This document shows positions 52,080 through 61,556 of a DNA stretch of 64,000 bases, in pieces; within the stretch, counting starts at the first letter, position 1, and every line of letters starts with the position of its first letter. This DNA is from Leptospira abararensis. Its GTDB lineage: Bacteria > Spirochaetota > Leptospiria > Leptospirales > Leptospiraceae. The notes below the pieces were generated by a model, which had not been told where the DNA came from, did no database searches, and saw only the letters and a list, made by a program, of their open reading frames with translations. The stretch covers positions 124,001 through 188,000 of the forward strand of contig NZ_JAFFPR010000055.1 in assembly GCF_016918735.1 (NCBI RefSeq), written 5' to 3'. The translations under genes were made by a program, and so were the position numbers.

Positions 52080-53582
52080 ATGAATGTCCGGCTAATTTTC
52101 TTTTCTTTGGTATTCTGTTTTTCTGGAAACTGCCAAATGGCATCCTTATCCAATCCTTGTGATGCTGATTCGAAGGACTTCTTTCCTCAACTAATTGTTT
52201 CTGCAAACATTGAAGGTGGTTTTTGCCAATTCCAAGTTGTCAATACTGGTGATTTGTACCGATTCACTGATTTTACATTTTATAAATCTATTCCCATTTC
52301 CGTATTATCTAGGTTAGGTTCAAAAACCGAAGTCAGTGTACGCCCCAATCTTCCAGAAGGATTGTATATAGATCCAAATACGGGAGCCCTTTCGGGAACG
52401 CCGACATCTCCAATTGAGAGACAGAGTTATACTGTTTTCCGAAAGGGTGTGGCTCTTGGACAAATCACAATTCAAGTTCGAGATTTGGTAGCAACTAAAG
52501 TTTATGGACAGTTAGGAAATCTGAACTGTGGTCTTCCTTACTTAACTGTTAGTGATTGTTCTGCTGGAGGGCCAGCCACCGCTGAAAATTTATCAGGACC
52601 CAATGCTGTAATCGCTGATAATGCAGGTGGGGTATACATTTCCAGTGGCAATCGTGTTTTATATTACCCTCTTGGCCAAACAACGGCTATGCGAGTATAT
52701 GGCCAACATGGTTCGTTTACATGTGACATTTCCAATGCCCATACGAATCAGAGTTGTACCCCATTGGGTTCTATCGCCGCAACTACTTTGAATAATCCTC
52801 GAGGGATCTTTCTAGATGCATCAAATAATCTTTTTGTGGCTGATACAGGCGCTAACCGCCGATTGTTAGTCTATGCAGACCAAATTACAGTTCCCTTCCG
52901 AGCGATTGGTGTTCCAAACTTTGTCACACCGGGAGGAGGCGCCACTTCTCAATCCAGTTTTTATACGCCAATCGGTTTGAGTTTAGAAAGTTCCGGTGGG
53001 TTCTACGTCTCTGACTCCGGTGATAGCCGTGTACTTTATTTCCCCAAAGATGCAAACCTTCCCTCCGCAGTTTATGGCCAACCCGATTTTTTAAGTAATG
53101 GGTCGACACAATCTGCTAATGGTCTCAATGCAAACCAAGGAGTCGTGGCTGATTCCGAAGGGGGAATTTACGTTGCCGATACTTTAAACCACCGAGTGAT
53201 GTTTTTTCCGAGGGGATCCAATACTGCAACCAGAGTCTATGGCCAAATTAACTTCACAACAAACACAAGCTCTACATCCAGTAACGGTTTAAACAATCCC
53301 GTAGCAGTAGCTTTGGATCAAAGTGACAATTTATTTGTAGCAGATCTCAATGGACACCGGGTTCTTATTTACCCCAGAACTAACCTTACCTCTGGAATGA
53401 CAGCAACTGGAGTCGTTGGGCAATTTGGAAACCTAAACTGTGGGGCCGATAACAATTCAGGTTCCTGCTCCCCTGGCTCACCCACAGCCCAAAATTTATA
53501 CCGACCTACTGCCGTCCATTTTGATAAACAGGGTCGGTTGTACATCGCTGATTATGGGAACAACCGAGTTTTGGCTTATTAG
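52080..53582 (+). CDS. NHL-repeat lipoprotein with Ig-like (He_PIG) domain
   Basis: A 500-residue exported lipoprotein. The signal ends 'LVFCFSGNC' (Cys18). A putative Ig domain follows (about residues 65-140) with 'LPEGLYIDPNTGALSGTP'. From residue 140 on, NHL/beta-propeller repeats appear: 'VYGQLGNLNCGLPYLTV', 'PRGIFLDASNNLFVADTG', 'GVVADSEGGIYVADTLNHR' and 'PVAVALDQSDNLFVADLNG', about six blades. Such propellers usually bind proteins or ligands at the surface. The repeats keep a regular spacing of about 55-60 residues. Function not known; it has its own promoter region upstream (51902-52079). Confidence 0.85.
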   Translation: MNVRLIFFSLVFCFSGNCQMASLSNPCDADSKDFFPQLIVSANIEGGFCQFQVVNTGDLYRFTDFTFYKSIPISVLSRLGSKTEVSVRPNLPEGLYIDPNTGALSGTPTSPIERQSYTVFRKGVALGQITIQVRDLVATKVYGQLGNLNCGLPYLTVSDCSAGGPATAENLSGPNAVIADNAGGVYISSGNRVLYYPLGQTTAMRVYGQHGSFTCDISNAHTNQSCTPLGSIAATTLNNPRGIFLDASNNLFVADTGANRRLLVYADQITVPFRAIGVPNFVTPGGGATSQSSFYTPIGLSLESSGGFYVSDSGDSRVLYFPKDANLPSAVYGQPDFLSNGSTQSANGLNANQGVVADSEGGIYVADTLNHRVMFFPRGSNTATRVYGQINFTTNTSSTSSNGLNNPVAVALDQSDNLFVADLNGHRVLIYPRTNLTSGMTATGVVGQFGNLNCGADNNSGSCSPGSPTAQNLYRPTAVHFDKQGRLYIADYGNNRVLAY

Positions 53583-53607
53583 TCGATACGAATCTACCGG
53601 CAGTTAC

Positions 53608-54519
53608 TTATTTCACTGGTTCTGCAGAAACTTCTACTTCTGGAAGAGAAGCTCTTAAATATCCCGACTGTAACACTGCCACCTGACCTTGTTCACTGGT
53701 AAGGAAAGTAACAAAGGCATCAATTTTATCACCTTGGTCAGTTTTATAAACCATAAAAAGTTCCCGAGCCAATCTATATTTTCTATCATAAACATTTCTG
53801 ACGGAAGGAGAAACATAAGGATCTTTATTGGTTCTAGCATAATCGAGGGCTTTTAATTTGTCTTTGTTTTCGACAAGTGCAGAACCCATTCCCATATAAC
53901 CGATGCTATTTGGATTTCCTTGGATGAATTTTGCCATTTCCGCATTGTCTTTTACAATTTTGGCATCTGGAGAAAATACATTAGCCTTGTATTGATTAAA
54001 TTCATTCAAACCCAAATCTTTTCTTTTGAGGATGTGATTTTGAAAATAGTCTTGGGTTCCCGATTTATCATTTCGAATGACGATCGAGATAGGGGCATCG
54101 GTTCCACCTACTTCCTTCCAGTTTTTAATTTTTCCAGAAAAGATATCTGAAGTTTGACTTAGGTTCAGTTTGGATACCGTGTTCTTGGTATTGACAACAA
54201 GAGCCACACCATCGTAAGCCAATCTTACTTTTTCTAAATTTCCCGTTTTGCGCAGGTCATCAAATTCTGCCTGGTTTAGGTCGCGAGAAGAAACTGCCAT
54301 ATCAATTTCGCCTTTTCGTAACCTGTCAATCCCTGATTCAGATCCACCACCTTCGACTGTTACACGAACATTGGAATTAACCTTTTCATATTCGGCTCCT
54401 AAATACCGCATCATACTGTTCATGGTTTCAGAACCTGCCACTTTCAGGGTTTGTTTGTCCTTACAAGCGACAAAGTTGATTGTAATCAAAATGTAAAAAA
54501 GCAGAGAAAGGTTTTTCAT
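53608..54519 (-). CDS. pstS: Phosphate-binding lipoprotein, PstS-like
   Basis: A 303-residue periplasmic-binding-protein of the PstS type. The lipobox ends at Cys19 ('INFVACKD'). The phosphate site shows 'VAGSETMNSMMRYLGAEYE', 'EGGGSESGIDRLRKGEID' and 'VIRNDKSGTQDYFQNHIL', the Ser/Thr/Arg/Asp pattern of PstS/SphX. No pstC, pstA, pstB or phoU gene is in this window, so it is an orphan binding protein here. It could serve a phosphate ABC system encoded elsewhere or sense phosphate. Its start codon region overlaps the upstream in-frame extension of the divergent OmpA gene. Confidence 0.9.
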   Translation of the reverse strand: MKNLSLLFYILITINFVACKDKQTLKVAGSETMNSMMRYLGAEYEKVNSNVRVTVEGGGSESGIDRLRKGEIDMAVSSRDLNQAEFDDLRKTGNLEKVRLAYDGVALVVNTKNTVSKLNLSQTSDIFSGKIKNWKEVGGTDAPISIVIRNDKSGTQDYFQNHILKRKDLGLNEFNQYKANVFSPDAKIVKDNAEMAKFIQGNPNSIGYMGMGSALVENKDKLKALDYARTNKDPYVSPSVRNVYDRKYRLARELFMVYKTDQGDKIDAFVTFLTSEQGQVAVLQSGYLRASLPEVEVSAEPVK

Positions 54520-54625
54520 GGTATTTCAGGTAAAGCCCAAAATCCATCCTTCGTCAATCGCAAAAACCGCTAGTTTTTTCCATTTCCCCTATCAGTTTTT
54601 CAAAAAATTCCCCGATCTTTGCAAT

Positions 54626-55990
54626 GTGAAGACTCGCCACCGATTCCTATTATTTTGTTTTGTCATAATTCTTCCCCTGATTGGATCTAGCCCAGTTCCC
54701 TCGGGAAAAACCACTTTCCAGTGGAAATGGAAAGAAAACCAAGTATTGGAATTAAATGAATACCATGATGTTTACTTCCGGGTCGGCACTAAAACGGTCG
54801 AAAGAGAAGACAAAAACCGAGTCGTGATGAAACCAAAAAAATGTTCATCTGATTCTTGTTTGGTGAATGCTTTTTTTGATACTTACATTCGGTATGGGAA
54901 AACATCCGGCCCATTTTGGAAGGACAAAGAATTTGTTTCTGATTTTACACTCTTTCGCAATGGAAGGTATGAAGTTCCAAACGAATTCATAATGCCAAAC
55001 CTTCGCAGTTTTCCAAGTTTCCCCGAAGAAGCAGTTTCTGTTTCCGATGTATGGAAACTACCTGCAGAAGAATCCTTTGATTTTAATGCAGAACGCATTC
55101 GTGTAAAAGTAGTTCCCGAATATACCTTCCAAGGCACTGCCCCTTGGTCGGAAGGAAATTATAAAGGAAATTGTGAGAAGATCACTTATACCTACCCCAT
55201 TTTTTATACAAAACCAGAAGGTGAAAAGATGGTACCGAACGTACCGTATAAAATTTTTGGGTTTGCATCGGGAACTGTTTTCTTTAATGCGACAAGAGGT
55301 GTTCCCGAGTTCAAAGAAGTAAAACTATCTTATACCTTTATCTATCCGAACGGAACCGTCCAAGAAGCAAATTTTCACATCAAAGGAATTTACTTTCTTC
55401 GTAACCAAGTCAATGCCAAAGACAAAGAAGCCATTCGTGAAGATATTCTTGGTGATTTGATCGTGGGTTATACGGGAGATCCAAATCGAACTAAGTTAGG
55501 AGAGCCAAGGAAAGATCCAATCCATGGAAAAGAACCGAACGGTGATAATTTAGGACGTATTACAGATACAGGAGAGGTTCCCATTCCGGAAAAAAATTCT
55601 GTTCCTGAAAAACTTCCGATCTCCGTTCGCACTTCTGAGGATGGAATTGTATTCTCTTTGGATTCTATCCTTTTTGATTTTAATGATAGCAAACTCAAAT
55701 CCGATGCCGAAACCGCAGTGGCTAAGATTGCAGAGATCTTAAAAAAATATCCCGACAGAGAAATTCGAGTTTCTGGACATACAGACAATATCGGGAAAAA
55801 AGAATACAACAAAAAACTATCAGAAGATAGAGCAAAGGCCGTATTACATTCCTTAGTTGATAATTACAAAATGGATGAAAAACATATTTCCTTTAGAGGA
55901 TATGGTGATGAAATCCCGATTGTACCAAACGATTCAGAAGAAAACCGGCATAAAAACCGTCGAGTGGAAATTACATTGGTTTTGGACTAA
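54626..55990 (+). CDS. OmpA-family exported protein
   Basis: A 454-residue protein with a signal peptide ('MKTRHRFLLFCFVIILP' from a GTG start at 54626) and a C-terminal OmpA peptidoglycan-binding domain: 'DSILFDFNDSKLKSDAETA', 'EIRVSGHTDNIGKKEYNKKL', 'ISFRGYGDEIP' and 'NRRVEITLVLD'. The middle (residues 25-300) is beta-rich with several Cys and is specific to this protein. An in-frame ATG at 54518 would add 36 residues that lack signal character and reach the pstS start; the GTG is preferred. The stop codon directly abuts the stop of the convergent acyltransferase-like gene. It likely links envelope layers. Confidence 0.88.
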   Translation: MKTRHRFLLFCFVIILPLIGSSPVPSGKTTFQWKWKENQVLELNEYHDVYFRVGTKTVEREDKNRVVMKPKKCSSDSCLVNAFFDTYIRYGKTSGPFWKDKEFVSDFTLFRNGRYEVPNEFIMPNLRSFPSFPEEAVSVSDVWKLPAEESFDFNAERIRVKVVPEYTFQGTAPWSEGNYKGNCEKITYTYPIFYTKPEGEKMVPNVPYKIFGFASGTVFFNATRGVPEFKEVKLSYTFIYPNGTVQEANFHIKGIYFLRNQVNAKDKEAIREDILGDLIVGYTGDPNRTKLGEPRKDPIHGKEPNGDNLGRITDTGEVPIPEKNSVPEKLPISVRTSEDGIVFSLDSILFDFNDSKLKSDAETAVAKIAEILKKYPDREIRVSGHTDNIGKKEYNKKLSEDRAKAVLHSLVDNYKMDEKHISFRGYGDEIPIVPNDSEENRHKNRRVEITLVLD

Positions 55991-57259
55991 CTAACCTATC
56001 TGTAAATCCAATCCTACCGAATAGGGAGGAACGATTGGTTCGCTTTCCTTTTTTCCTCGTTCCAATAGAAGTTCCATTTCTTTTCTCATCTCTACGAGCA
56101 AACTTTGGATGGCTTCTTTTTTGTTCGACTTATAGAGTTTATAATAGGGTGCCACAGAAAATGCCGGTCCTAAAACCACATGGGCTTTCCTTGCTCTTGC
56201 TTCTGTTTTTCCAAATATATGTTTTTCAAAACTGCAAATACATTCCATCAAACGCTCCGCAGATGGCCATTGAATTAAGTTTTTTGGTTTGGTAATGATA
56301 AAAGCATAAGCAGTATCCACTAATTGTTTGGCTCTGCGTATGTTTTGATCGGTTAAGTTTTTTGGTGTAGAAGAAAGGGGGGAACCTGCTTCCAAACTAT
56401 CTATGGCCATAAAAAGAAGCCTTAGTTTCTGGATGGCATTGTCGGATTCATGAAACTTCACATTAAGAATGGAAGCGGCCAAATTAAGAGCCGTGTGCCT
56501 TGCCCTCCCCAAACGGTAATCAAAATCTTTCCCATTGATTTCCGACCTGGGTATTCCTAATTCAAATTCCGTTTCTTCCAACATCACACGACCTACAGTT
56601 AAAAACCTTCGTAACAGTGTTCGTCCACCAGGATAGAGTTTCAACTTTCGTTCAATCCTAGATAAAGAAGTTTCAATGTCGGCGAGGATCGAATCACGAG
56701 ACCCCGAAATTTTATATTTCACAAAACTTGGTTGGATCCATAATTCCGCATTTGGATCCTTTTCTAAAGCAGCTTCCAATCCCCAAAAAGACACTTGCGC
56801 CACTCCAGGCATAAACGATACTAAATTATCATTTTCCCCAGACACCATTCCTTCTGGATACATAACAAGTTTTCCATCTTTTTCGGCTAATATTTGTTTT
56901 GCGGTTTTGATTGCATTTCGATTTAACCTTCCTGTGATCACTGAAAAAGCACCAACTCTTTTGATCACTTCTCCTACCAAACCAAATCCCCAATTAAAAA
57001 TACTTCGAGAGGCCATAAAATGGAACCTTGCTCCAATTTTAGTCGCTACATAATAAGCAATGATGGGTTCCAAATCGCTCGGTTGGTTGGATAAATACAA
57101 AACTCTTTTGTTTTTGATTTCTTTTAAGCGAAGTTCATCTTCTTTCGATATCACAACTCCATCAATATTAAAAAGGAGTTTGGAAAGAATGGGAAAACCT
57201 AAATCCAATCCCAAGGCAATGGGAAATTCAAAACGTGGCGGAATAAAAGAGTCTTTCAT
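55991..57259 (-). CDS. PlsC-like acyltransferase with altered motif I
   Basis: A 422-residue protein of the PlsC/LPLAT fold. Motif III 'LVMYPEGMVSGEND' is clear, and other LPLAT segments ('ARFHFMASRSIFNWGFG' and 'AFSVITGRLNRNAI') follow in order. Motif I, normally NHxSxxD with catalytic His, reads 'LSNQPSDLEP': Gln stands where His is expected and Glu where Asp is. The change is coded by CAA, one base from CAC/CAT. The protein may be inactive as an acyltransferase, use a different mechanism, or act on an unusual acceptor. The C-terminal 150 residues extend beyond the usual fold. It abuts the OmpA gene tail to tail. Confidence 0.75.
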   Translation of the reverse strand: MKDSFIPPRFEFPIALGLDLGFPILSKLLFNIDGVVISKEDELRLKEIKNKRVLYLSNQPSDLEPIIAYYVATKIGARFHFMASRSIFNWGFGLVGEVIKRVGAFSVITGRLNRNAIKTAKQILAEKDGKLVMYPEGMVSGENDNLVSFMPGVAQVSFWGLEAALEKDPNAELWIQPSFVKYKISGSRDSILADIETSLSRIERKLKLYPGGRTLLRRFLTVGRVMLEETEFELGIPRSEINGKDFDYRLGRARHTALNLAASILNVKFHESDNAIQKLRLLFMAIDSLEAGSPLSSTPKNLTDQNIRRAKQLVDTAYAFIITKPKNLIQWPSAERLMECICSFEKHIFGKTEARARKAHVVLGPAFSVAPYYKLYKSNKKEAIQSLLVEMRKEMELLLERGKKESEPIVPPYSVGLDLQIG

Positions 57260-57307
57260 ACAATTGTCTAGTTAGAATAAGACGAACCCTATTGCCAATA
57301 CGAGCAA

Positions 57308-59644
57308 TTATTCGTGGATGTAACCCCAGGTTTCTAATATTTTTTTCACTTCTTTGCCCATCTCACGTTGTACTTCCGATTCCCTGGTCCCACTGAAGGC
57401 ACCATCGTTATACACCCAAGGAAGAGCAGAGGAAGGAAAGCCTTCGGGCTCTCTTTCCGACACAATTAAGTCTTCTAAGTTGGTGATAGATCTTTGGTAT
57501 TCCAATCCATACCTACCAAAACGAACAGGAATCGTTTTTCCATTCCGTGAAAAACTAAAGAAAGCTCCAAGCTCTGGATTGACTGTTTTGAATACAACTT
57601 CCTCACCTAAGTTTGGAGATCGTGCAGCGTTAGATTCCTTTTGTAAGGAGATTGTTTTTGCAGAACCTGAACTCAATTGGATGGAGTCAGAAACCTCCCA
57701 ATCATAAATGGAGCCTTGTACATTTAAAGAAAGGAAGTCTCGGCAAATGGCTTCCGAACAAGGCGGAATCAAAATTCGTAAATGGTTTCGTCTTAAAAAA
57801 TTTTCCCGTCGGAAGTCGGCCCTTGCGATTTGTAAAAGCCTTTCTCCTTCTGGCAAAGGACTTAAATTGTTTTTTTCTTCTGGGTCTTTTTTTAAGTCAT
57901 ACAATTCTTCGGCCATGGTGTGGGGTTCTCCCGCCGCCGTTCGCCTAACTGTAGTAAAACCAGGATACCTACGAATGTATTTGTAATTTTCTGTCCGAAC
58001 CGATTCCGACATCCTTCCTTCGGTATAAATAAAACTTTCTTTGGGACAAACATCTGCCTTGCGAATGCAAGAAGAATAGTCAGCTCCTCGGTAGCTGGAT
58101 TCTTTGGGCAATAAATCTAAAAATCCGAGAATGGTTGGCGCAAGTGAAAGCAAAGAGGACTGGCCAGGAATTCGAATCTGTCCACCATCAGCTTTTTTAG
58201 CCAAATCAGATCCTAAACTATCTTGGATAGACTTAGGAAGTTTAATAAAGTAAGGAACATTAATTTCCTCATCATAATGGGTTTCCCCATGGCCAAACCG
58301 AGTTTGCATAATGAAATGATAACTGTAATCATGATGGGCACTAAAAAGTTCACCATGGTCACCGGTCACAATGATCATCGTTTCGTCATAAGTTCCTTGT
58401 TTTTTTAATGTTTCCACAAGCCGTCCAATCTCACGGTCGGTATAGTGCATCTCGCCTAAGTACCGCTGCACGGGAGATTCATACTTGTAAAAAACTTCCG
58501 TTGGAACCACCGAACGAACAGCGACCATATCTTCTGGCGGTGGAGAATAGGAGGCGTGAGGCGTATTTAAATTGAAATGTAAAAAATAAGGTTTGTCTTT
58601 GGATTCGTTTACAAACTCAATCGCGTGGTTTGTGAGAACTTCTGTATCCACAATGTCCATTCCTACTTGAAACGAATTATGAAATCCTAAATCCAAACCC
58701 ACCGTTGTATAATCCAAAAAGAAAACATTATTCATGATCGTTTTGGAAAAATAGCCAGCTTCTCGAAAGGTTTTGGCTAAGTTGTCTCTTTTTTTCCCAT
58801 AATAAACTTTTCTCTGATAAGGTTTTGTCGAAAACCAAGAATTCCCCAAACCAAGGTTAGATGAATAATCCGAATGAAAAAAAGACATCATCGATGGTTT
58901 TGTCCAATTTCCATTGGCAAATGGATTTTCAAAGAACACAGATTCTTTTGCCATTTGGTCCATCACAGGTGTGACAGAATATGGATACCCGTAAGAACCA
59001 AAAAAATCTTTCCTTGCCGAATCTATGACTATGAGAATCACGGACTTTGGTTTCCCCGAACTGGCAAAAGATTCCAAAGTATCCTTGGAATATAACAAAG
59101 GTTCACCGACAAAAAGATAACTATCTTTACTTTCCCACACCAACTGAAGAGATCCCGATTCTCCGATTTCCAAAACTTCTTGTTTCGAAATCCAACTTTC
59201 CTTCATAGTTCCGGCAAGGTTCCATTCCTTAAGAACTTTTTCACCTGAATTCAATTTTAAAATTCCTGAAACTTGGGATTGAAATTCTGTTCCACCTAAC
59301 AATCCAACAAGCGCAGAAAATTCATATTGGCCCGGTGGGACTTTGAATTCATACTCCTGGCCCGGTGGGAAAAAAAGAGAATCCAAAGAATGATTTAAAA
59401 AGATTTCTTTATCAGAATTAAAAGTAATCTGCGTATTCTCCCATTTGCGTGAATGGGGAAGGCCACTTTGGCGACCGGGATTTTTTTTCCAATGGTAAGG
59501 GAGTAAATCTTTGGAAATCGAAATTTTGGATTTGGCATTTCGTAACTCCAAAACCAAGTCGACGGGGAAACGTCTTTCCGATTTGTTCAAACAGCTTAGG
59601 AGACAAAAACAGATCGATAGGGCGAAAAGAACAGTCGCTCGCAT
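57308..59644 (-). CDS. Sulfatase-fold lipoprotein with Thr nucleophile
   Basis: A 778-residue protein of the alkaline phosphatase/sulfatase superfamily. The ATG at 59644 gives a lipoprotein signal ending 'CFCLLSC'. A small beta domain (residues 30-190) precedes the hydrolase domain with metal Asp in 'ILIVIDSARKDFFGSYGY', nucleophile Thr in 'NWTKPSMMSFF' (in place of CxPxR), 'IIVTGDHGELFSAHHDY' and 'GHGETHYDEEINVPYFI'. Thr rather than Cys/Ser means it is a phosphodiesterase or phosphotransferase type (as in lipid-A or glycan phosphoethanolamine enzymes) and not a sulfatase needing formylglycine. Target probably in the envelope. A C-terminal beta domain (about 650-770) follows. A longer start at 59725 would overlap the divergent gene. 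Confidence 0.8.
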   Translation of the reverse strand: MRATVLFALSICFCLLSCLNKSERRFPVDLVLELRNAKSKISISKDLLPYHWKKNPGRQSGLPHSRKWENTQITFNSDKEIFLNHSLDSLFFPPGQEYEFKVPPGQYEFSALVGLLGGTEFQSQVSGILKLNSGEKVLKEWNLAGTMKESWISKQEVLEIGESGSLQLVWESKDSYLFVGEPLLYSKDTLESFASSGKPKSVILIVIDSARKDFFGSYGYPYSVTPVMDQMAKESVFFENPFANGNWTKPSMMSFFHSDYSSNLGLGNSWFSTKPYQRKVYYGKKRDNLAKTFREAGYFSKTIMNNVFFLDYTTVGLDLGFHNSFQVGMDIVDTEVLTNHAIEFVNESKDKPYFLHFNLNTPHASYSPPPEDMVAVRSVVPTEVFYKYESPVQRYLGEMHYTDREIGRLVETLKKQGTYDETMIIVTGDHGELFSAHHDYSYHFIMQTRFGHGETHYDEEINVPYFIKLPKSIQDSLGSDLAKKADGGQIRIPGQSSLLSLAPTILGFLDLLPKESSYRGADYSSCIRKADVCPKESFIYTEGRMSESVRTENYKYIRRYPGFTTVRRTAAGEPHTMAEELYDLKKDPEEKNNLSPLPEGERLLQIARADFRRENFLRRNHLRILIPPCSEAICRDFLSLNVQGSIYDWEVSDSIQLSSGSAKTISLQKESNAARSPNLGEEVVFKTVNPELGAFFSFSRNGKTIPVRFGRYGLEYQRSITNLEDLIVSEREPEGFPSSALPWVYNDGAFSGTRESEVQREMGKEVKKILETWGYIHE

Positions 59645-59727
59645 ATGGAACCAGTTTGGAAAACAGGTATCCGACGAACAGGAAAAGTTCTTTCTTTTTA
59701 GGTTTCCATCGTCCATGTTTGACATCT

Positions 59728-60594
59728 ATGAGTAATTGGGAACAAGCCTACTCCCGTGAGGAGTCTACCTTTCAAAATAAAGACGGCGGAAAGATTTATT
59801 ATCAAATCTACCGACCCAAGTCTGGTGTAAAACGTGTGCTCGTTGTGCACCATGGAATTGGGGAACACGGTGGTCGTTACAATTTTTTGTTGGAAGCCAT
59901 GGCAGAACGCAATTACGCCATTTACCTCATCGACTGCCGTGGTCACGGTAAATCCGATGGACGCCGTGGTGTCATCACTCACTTCTCCGATTTTTTTGCT
60001 GACCTGAAAGAACTCATCGATATCGCCAAACGAAATGAAGGTGTAAGTAAGGTGACTTTACTTGGCCATTCTATGGGAGCAGCCGTTACCTTTCTTTATA
60101 CGGCCACTGACAACTTCCAAAATGATTTAGATGCCTACATTTGTAGTGCCCTTCCCATCAAAGTCAAAACCGACCTTGTGATGGATATTAAAAAAGGTGC
60201 CGGTGGTTTATTAGCAAAATTTGTTCCGACTCTCACGGTTCCCACAGGTCTCGATGTGAATATGATTTCGCATGACAAATCTGTTGTGGAAGCATACGTA
60301 AAAGACCCGTTAGTGCATGGAAATGTTGGTGCCTATTTGGGAGATTATTTACTGAATTGTTATGCTCTCGCTTTAGAATCGGCTACAAAAATCAATGTAC
60401 CCATTTATATGTTCCATGGAAAAGAAGACCAAATCGCTCTTGTCCAAGGAACTTTGGAGGCCTTCGAGAAGGTAAATTCCAAAGACAAAACAATGAAAAT
60501 TTTTGACGGATTGTACCACGAGACCATGAACGAACTTCCGAAAGACAGAGCCATCGTCTTTAAAGAGTTAGTTTCTTGGATCGATAAACACTAA
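59728..60594 (+). CDS. Alpha/beta hydrolase, monoglyceride lipase/lysophospholipase-like
   Basis: A 288-residue serine hydrolase. The nucleophile elbow is 'VTLLGHSMGAAVTFLYT', the oxyanion motif 'VVHHGIGEHGGRYNFLLEAM' and 'YLIDCRGHGKSDGRRG' are those of the Hydrolase_4/monoacylglycerol lipase group, and Asp ('HGKEDQIALVQG') and His ('FDGLYHETMNELPKD') complete the triad. The ATG at 59728 is chosen because family homology begins there; no clear ribosome site. It is the first gene of a run with two MaoC genes and lies divergent from the sulfatase-fold gene. Confidence 0.9.
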   Translation: MSNWEQAYSREESTFQNKDGGKIYYQIYRPKSGVKRVLVVHHGIGEHGGRYNFLLEAMAERNYAIYLIDCRGHGKSDGRRGVITHFSDFFADLKELIDIAKRNEGVSKVTLLGHSMGAAVTFLYTATDNFQNDLDAYICSALPIKVKTDLVMDIKKGAGGLLAKFVPTLTVPTGLDVNMISHDKSVVEAYVKDPLVHGNVGAYLGDYLLNCYALALESATKINVPIYMFHGKEDQIALVQGTLEAFEKVNSKDKTMKIFDGLYHETMNELPKDRAIVFKELVSWIDKH

Positions 60595-60602
60595 GGAGAT
60601 AA

Positions 60603-61046
60603 ATGCCAATGGCAATAACCAAAGATATAGTTGGAAAAAAACTAGATCGTTTTGATTTCACAGTGGAACGAGGAAAGATCAAAGAATTCTGCCTCGCCAT
60701 CAACGAAAAAAACCCAATCTATTTTGATGTAGAAGAAGCAAAAAAAGCAGGATACTCAGATGTTCCCGCTCCCCCTACTTTCCCTACAGTCATTATGTTT
60801 TGGGGATACCCAAAGATTTGGAACGATATGGCCGAACTCGGAATCGATCTTTCCAAAATCCTTCACTTAAAAGAAGAGTATACGTATCACAAAATTCTGT
60901 ATCCGGGCAAAGTGTACGCACAGTCCGAAATTGCCGATGTAAAATCGGGAAGAGCAGAAATCGTAACTTTCAGAACCACCATCTATGATGAAAAAAATGA
61001 TCCTATCCTCTCTGCTGAGATGGCGATCTTCATTCGTAAGGATTAA
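60603..61046 (+). CDS. MaoC-like dehydratase subunit A (HadA-type)
   Basis: A 147-residue hot-dog-fold protein of the FAS1-like/MaoC N-terminal type: '[19 protein letters not shown]', '[14 protein letters not shown]' and '[17 protein letters not shown]'. It lacks the catalytic DxxxxH motif and resembles the HadA/HadC substrate-binding subunit, which pairs with a catalytic HadB-like subunit, here encoded 15 bp downstream. An AAGGAG site precedes the ATG and overlaps the end of the lipase gene. Together they should hydrate or dehydrate a 3-hydroxyacyl thioester. Whether the carrier is ACP or CoA is not clear. Confidence 0.88.
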   Translation: MPMAITKDIVGKKLDRFDFTVERGKIKEFCLAINEKNPIYFDVEEAKKAGYSDVPAPPTFPTVIMFWGYPKIWNDMAELGIDLSKILHLKEEYTYHKILYPGKVYAQSEIADVKSGRAEIVTFRTTIYDEKNDPILSAEMAIFIRKD

Positions 61047-61061
61047 TACAGGAGGCTAACC

Positions 61062-61481
61062 ATGGCAAAAATCGAATTTGATAAAGTAGAAGTTGGTCAG
61101 ACACTTCCTCCACTAGACATTCCAGTCATCGAACATGCAAATTTAGTTCGTTATGCGGGAGCATCTGGAGATTTTAACCCCATCCACAATGATCCTGATT
61201 TCGCAAGAAAAGCCGGACTTGATGGAACTATCTCCCACGGTATGTATGTGATGGCGCAAGTAGGAAGACTTTGTACTTCTTGGGCTGAACAAAAAGACAT
61301 CGCTTACTTTGGTGTGACTTTCAAAGCCATGACAAAACTTGGTGAAAAACTAACCATCGTTGGTACCATCAAAAAGAAATTTGAAAAAGATGGGAAAAAA
61401 ACTGTAACTGTTCTTGTAGAAGCTAAAAACGAAGCTGGTGAAGTGAAAGCCGGTGGAGATTTAGTCGTAAACGCAGTATAA
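61062..61481 (+). CDS. MaoC-like dehydratase subunit B (catalytic, HadB-type)
   Basis: A 139-residue hot-dog-fold enzyme with the catalytic motif 'GASGDFNPIHNDPDFARK' (Asp and His of DxxxxH) and 'GTISHGMYVMAQVGRL'. It forms the active partner of the subunit encoded just upstream (AGGAGG site before its ATG), as in mycobacterial HadAB or similar two-subunit (R)-hydroxyacyl dehydratases. The gene order A then B is also the same. It may act in fatty acid synthesis or degradation. A strong hairpin follows at 61493. Confidence 0.9.
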   Translation: MAKIEFDKVEVGQTLPPLDIPVIEHANLVRYAGASGDFNPIHNDPDFARKAGLDGTISHGMYVMAQVGRLCTSWAEQKDIAYFGVTFKAMTKLGEKLTIVGTIKKKFEKDGKKTVTVLVEAKNEAGEVKAGGDLVVNAV

Positions 61482-61492
61482 ATTTTACACCC

Positions 61493-61532
61493 TCTCCCTT
61501 TAAATGAGATCGTTCCATCATTTGGAGGGAGA
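61493..61532. other. 15-bp hairpin between the MaoC pair and the next gene
   Basis: Arms 61493-61507 and 61518-61532 pair at all 15 positions (two G-U in the + transcript) with a ten-base loop GATCGTTCCA. No T-run follows, so it is not a standard terminator; it may stabilise the MaoC mRNA 3' end or regulate the next gene, which starts 25 bp later. Confidence 0.7.
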
Positions 61533-61556
61533 AATCCATCAAACAAGGAACAGACT

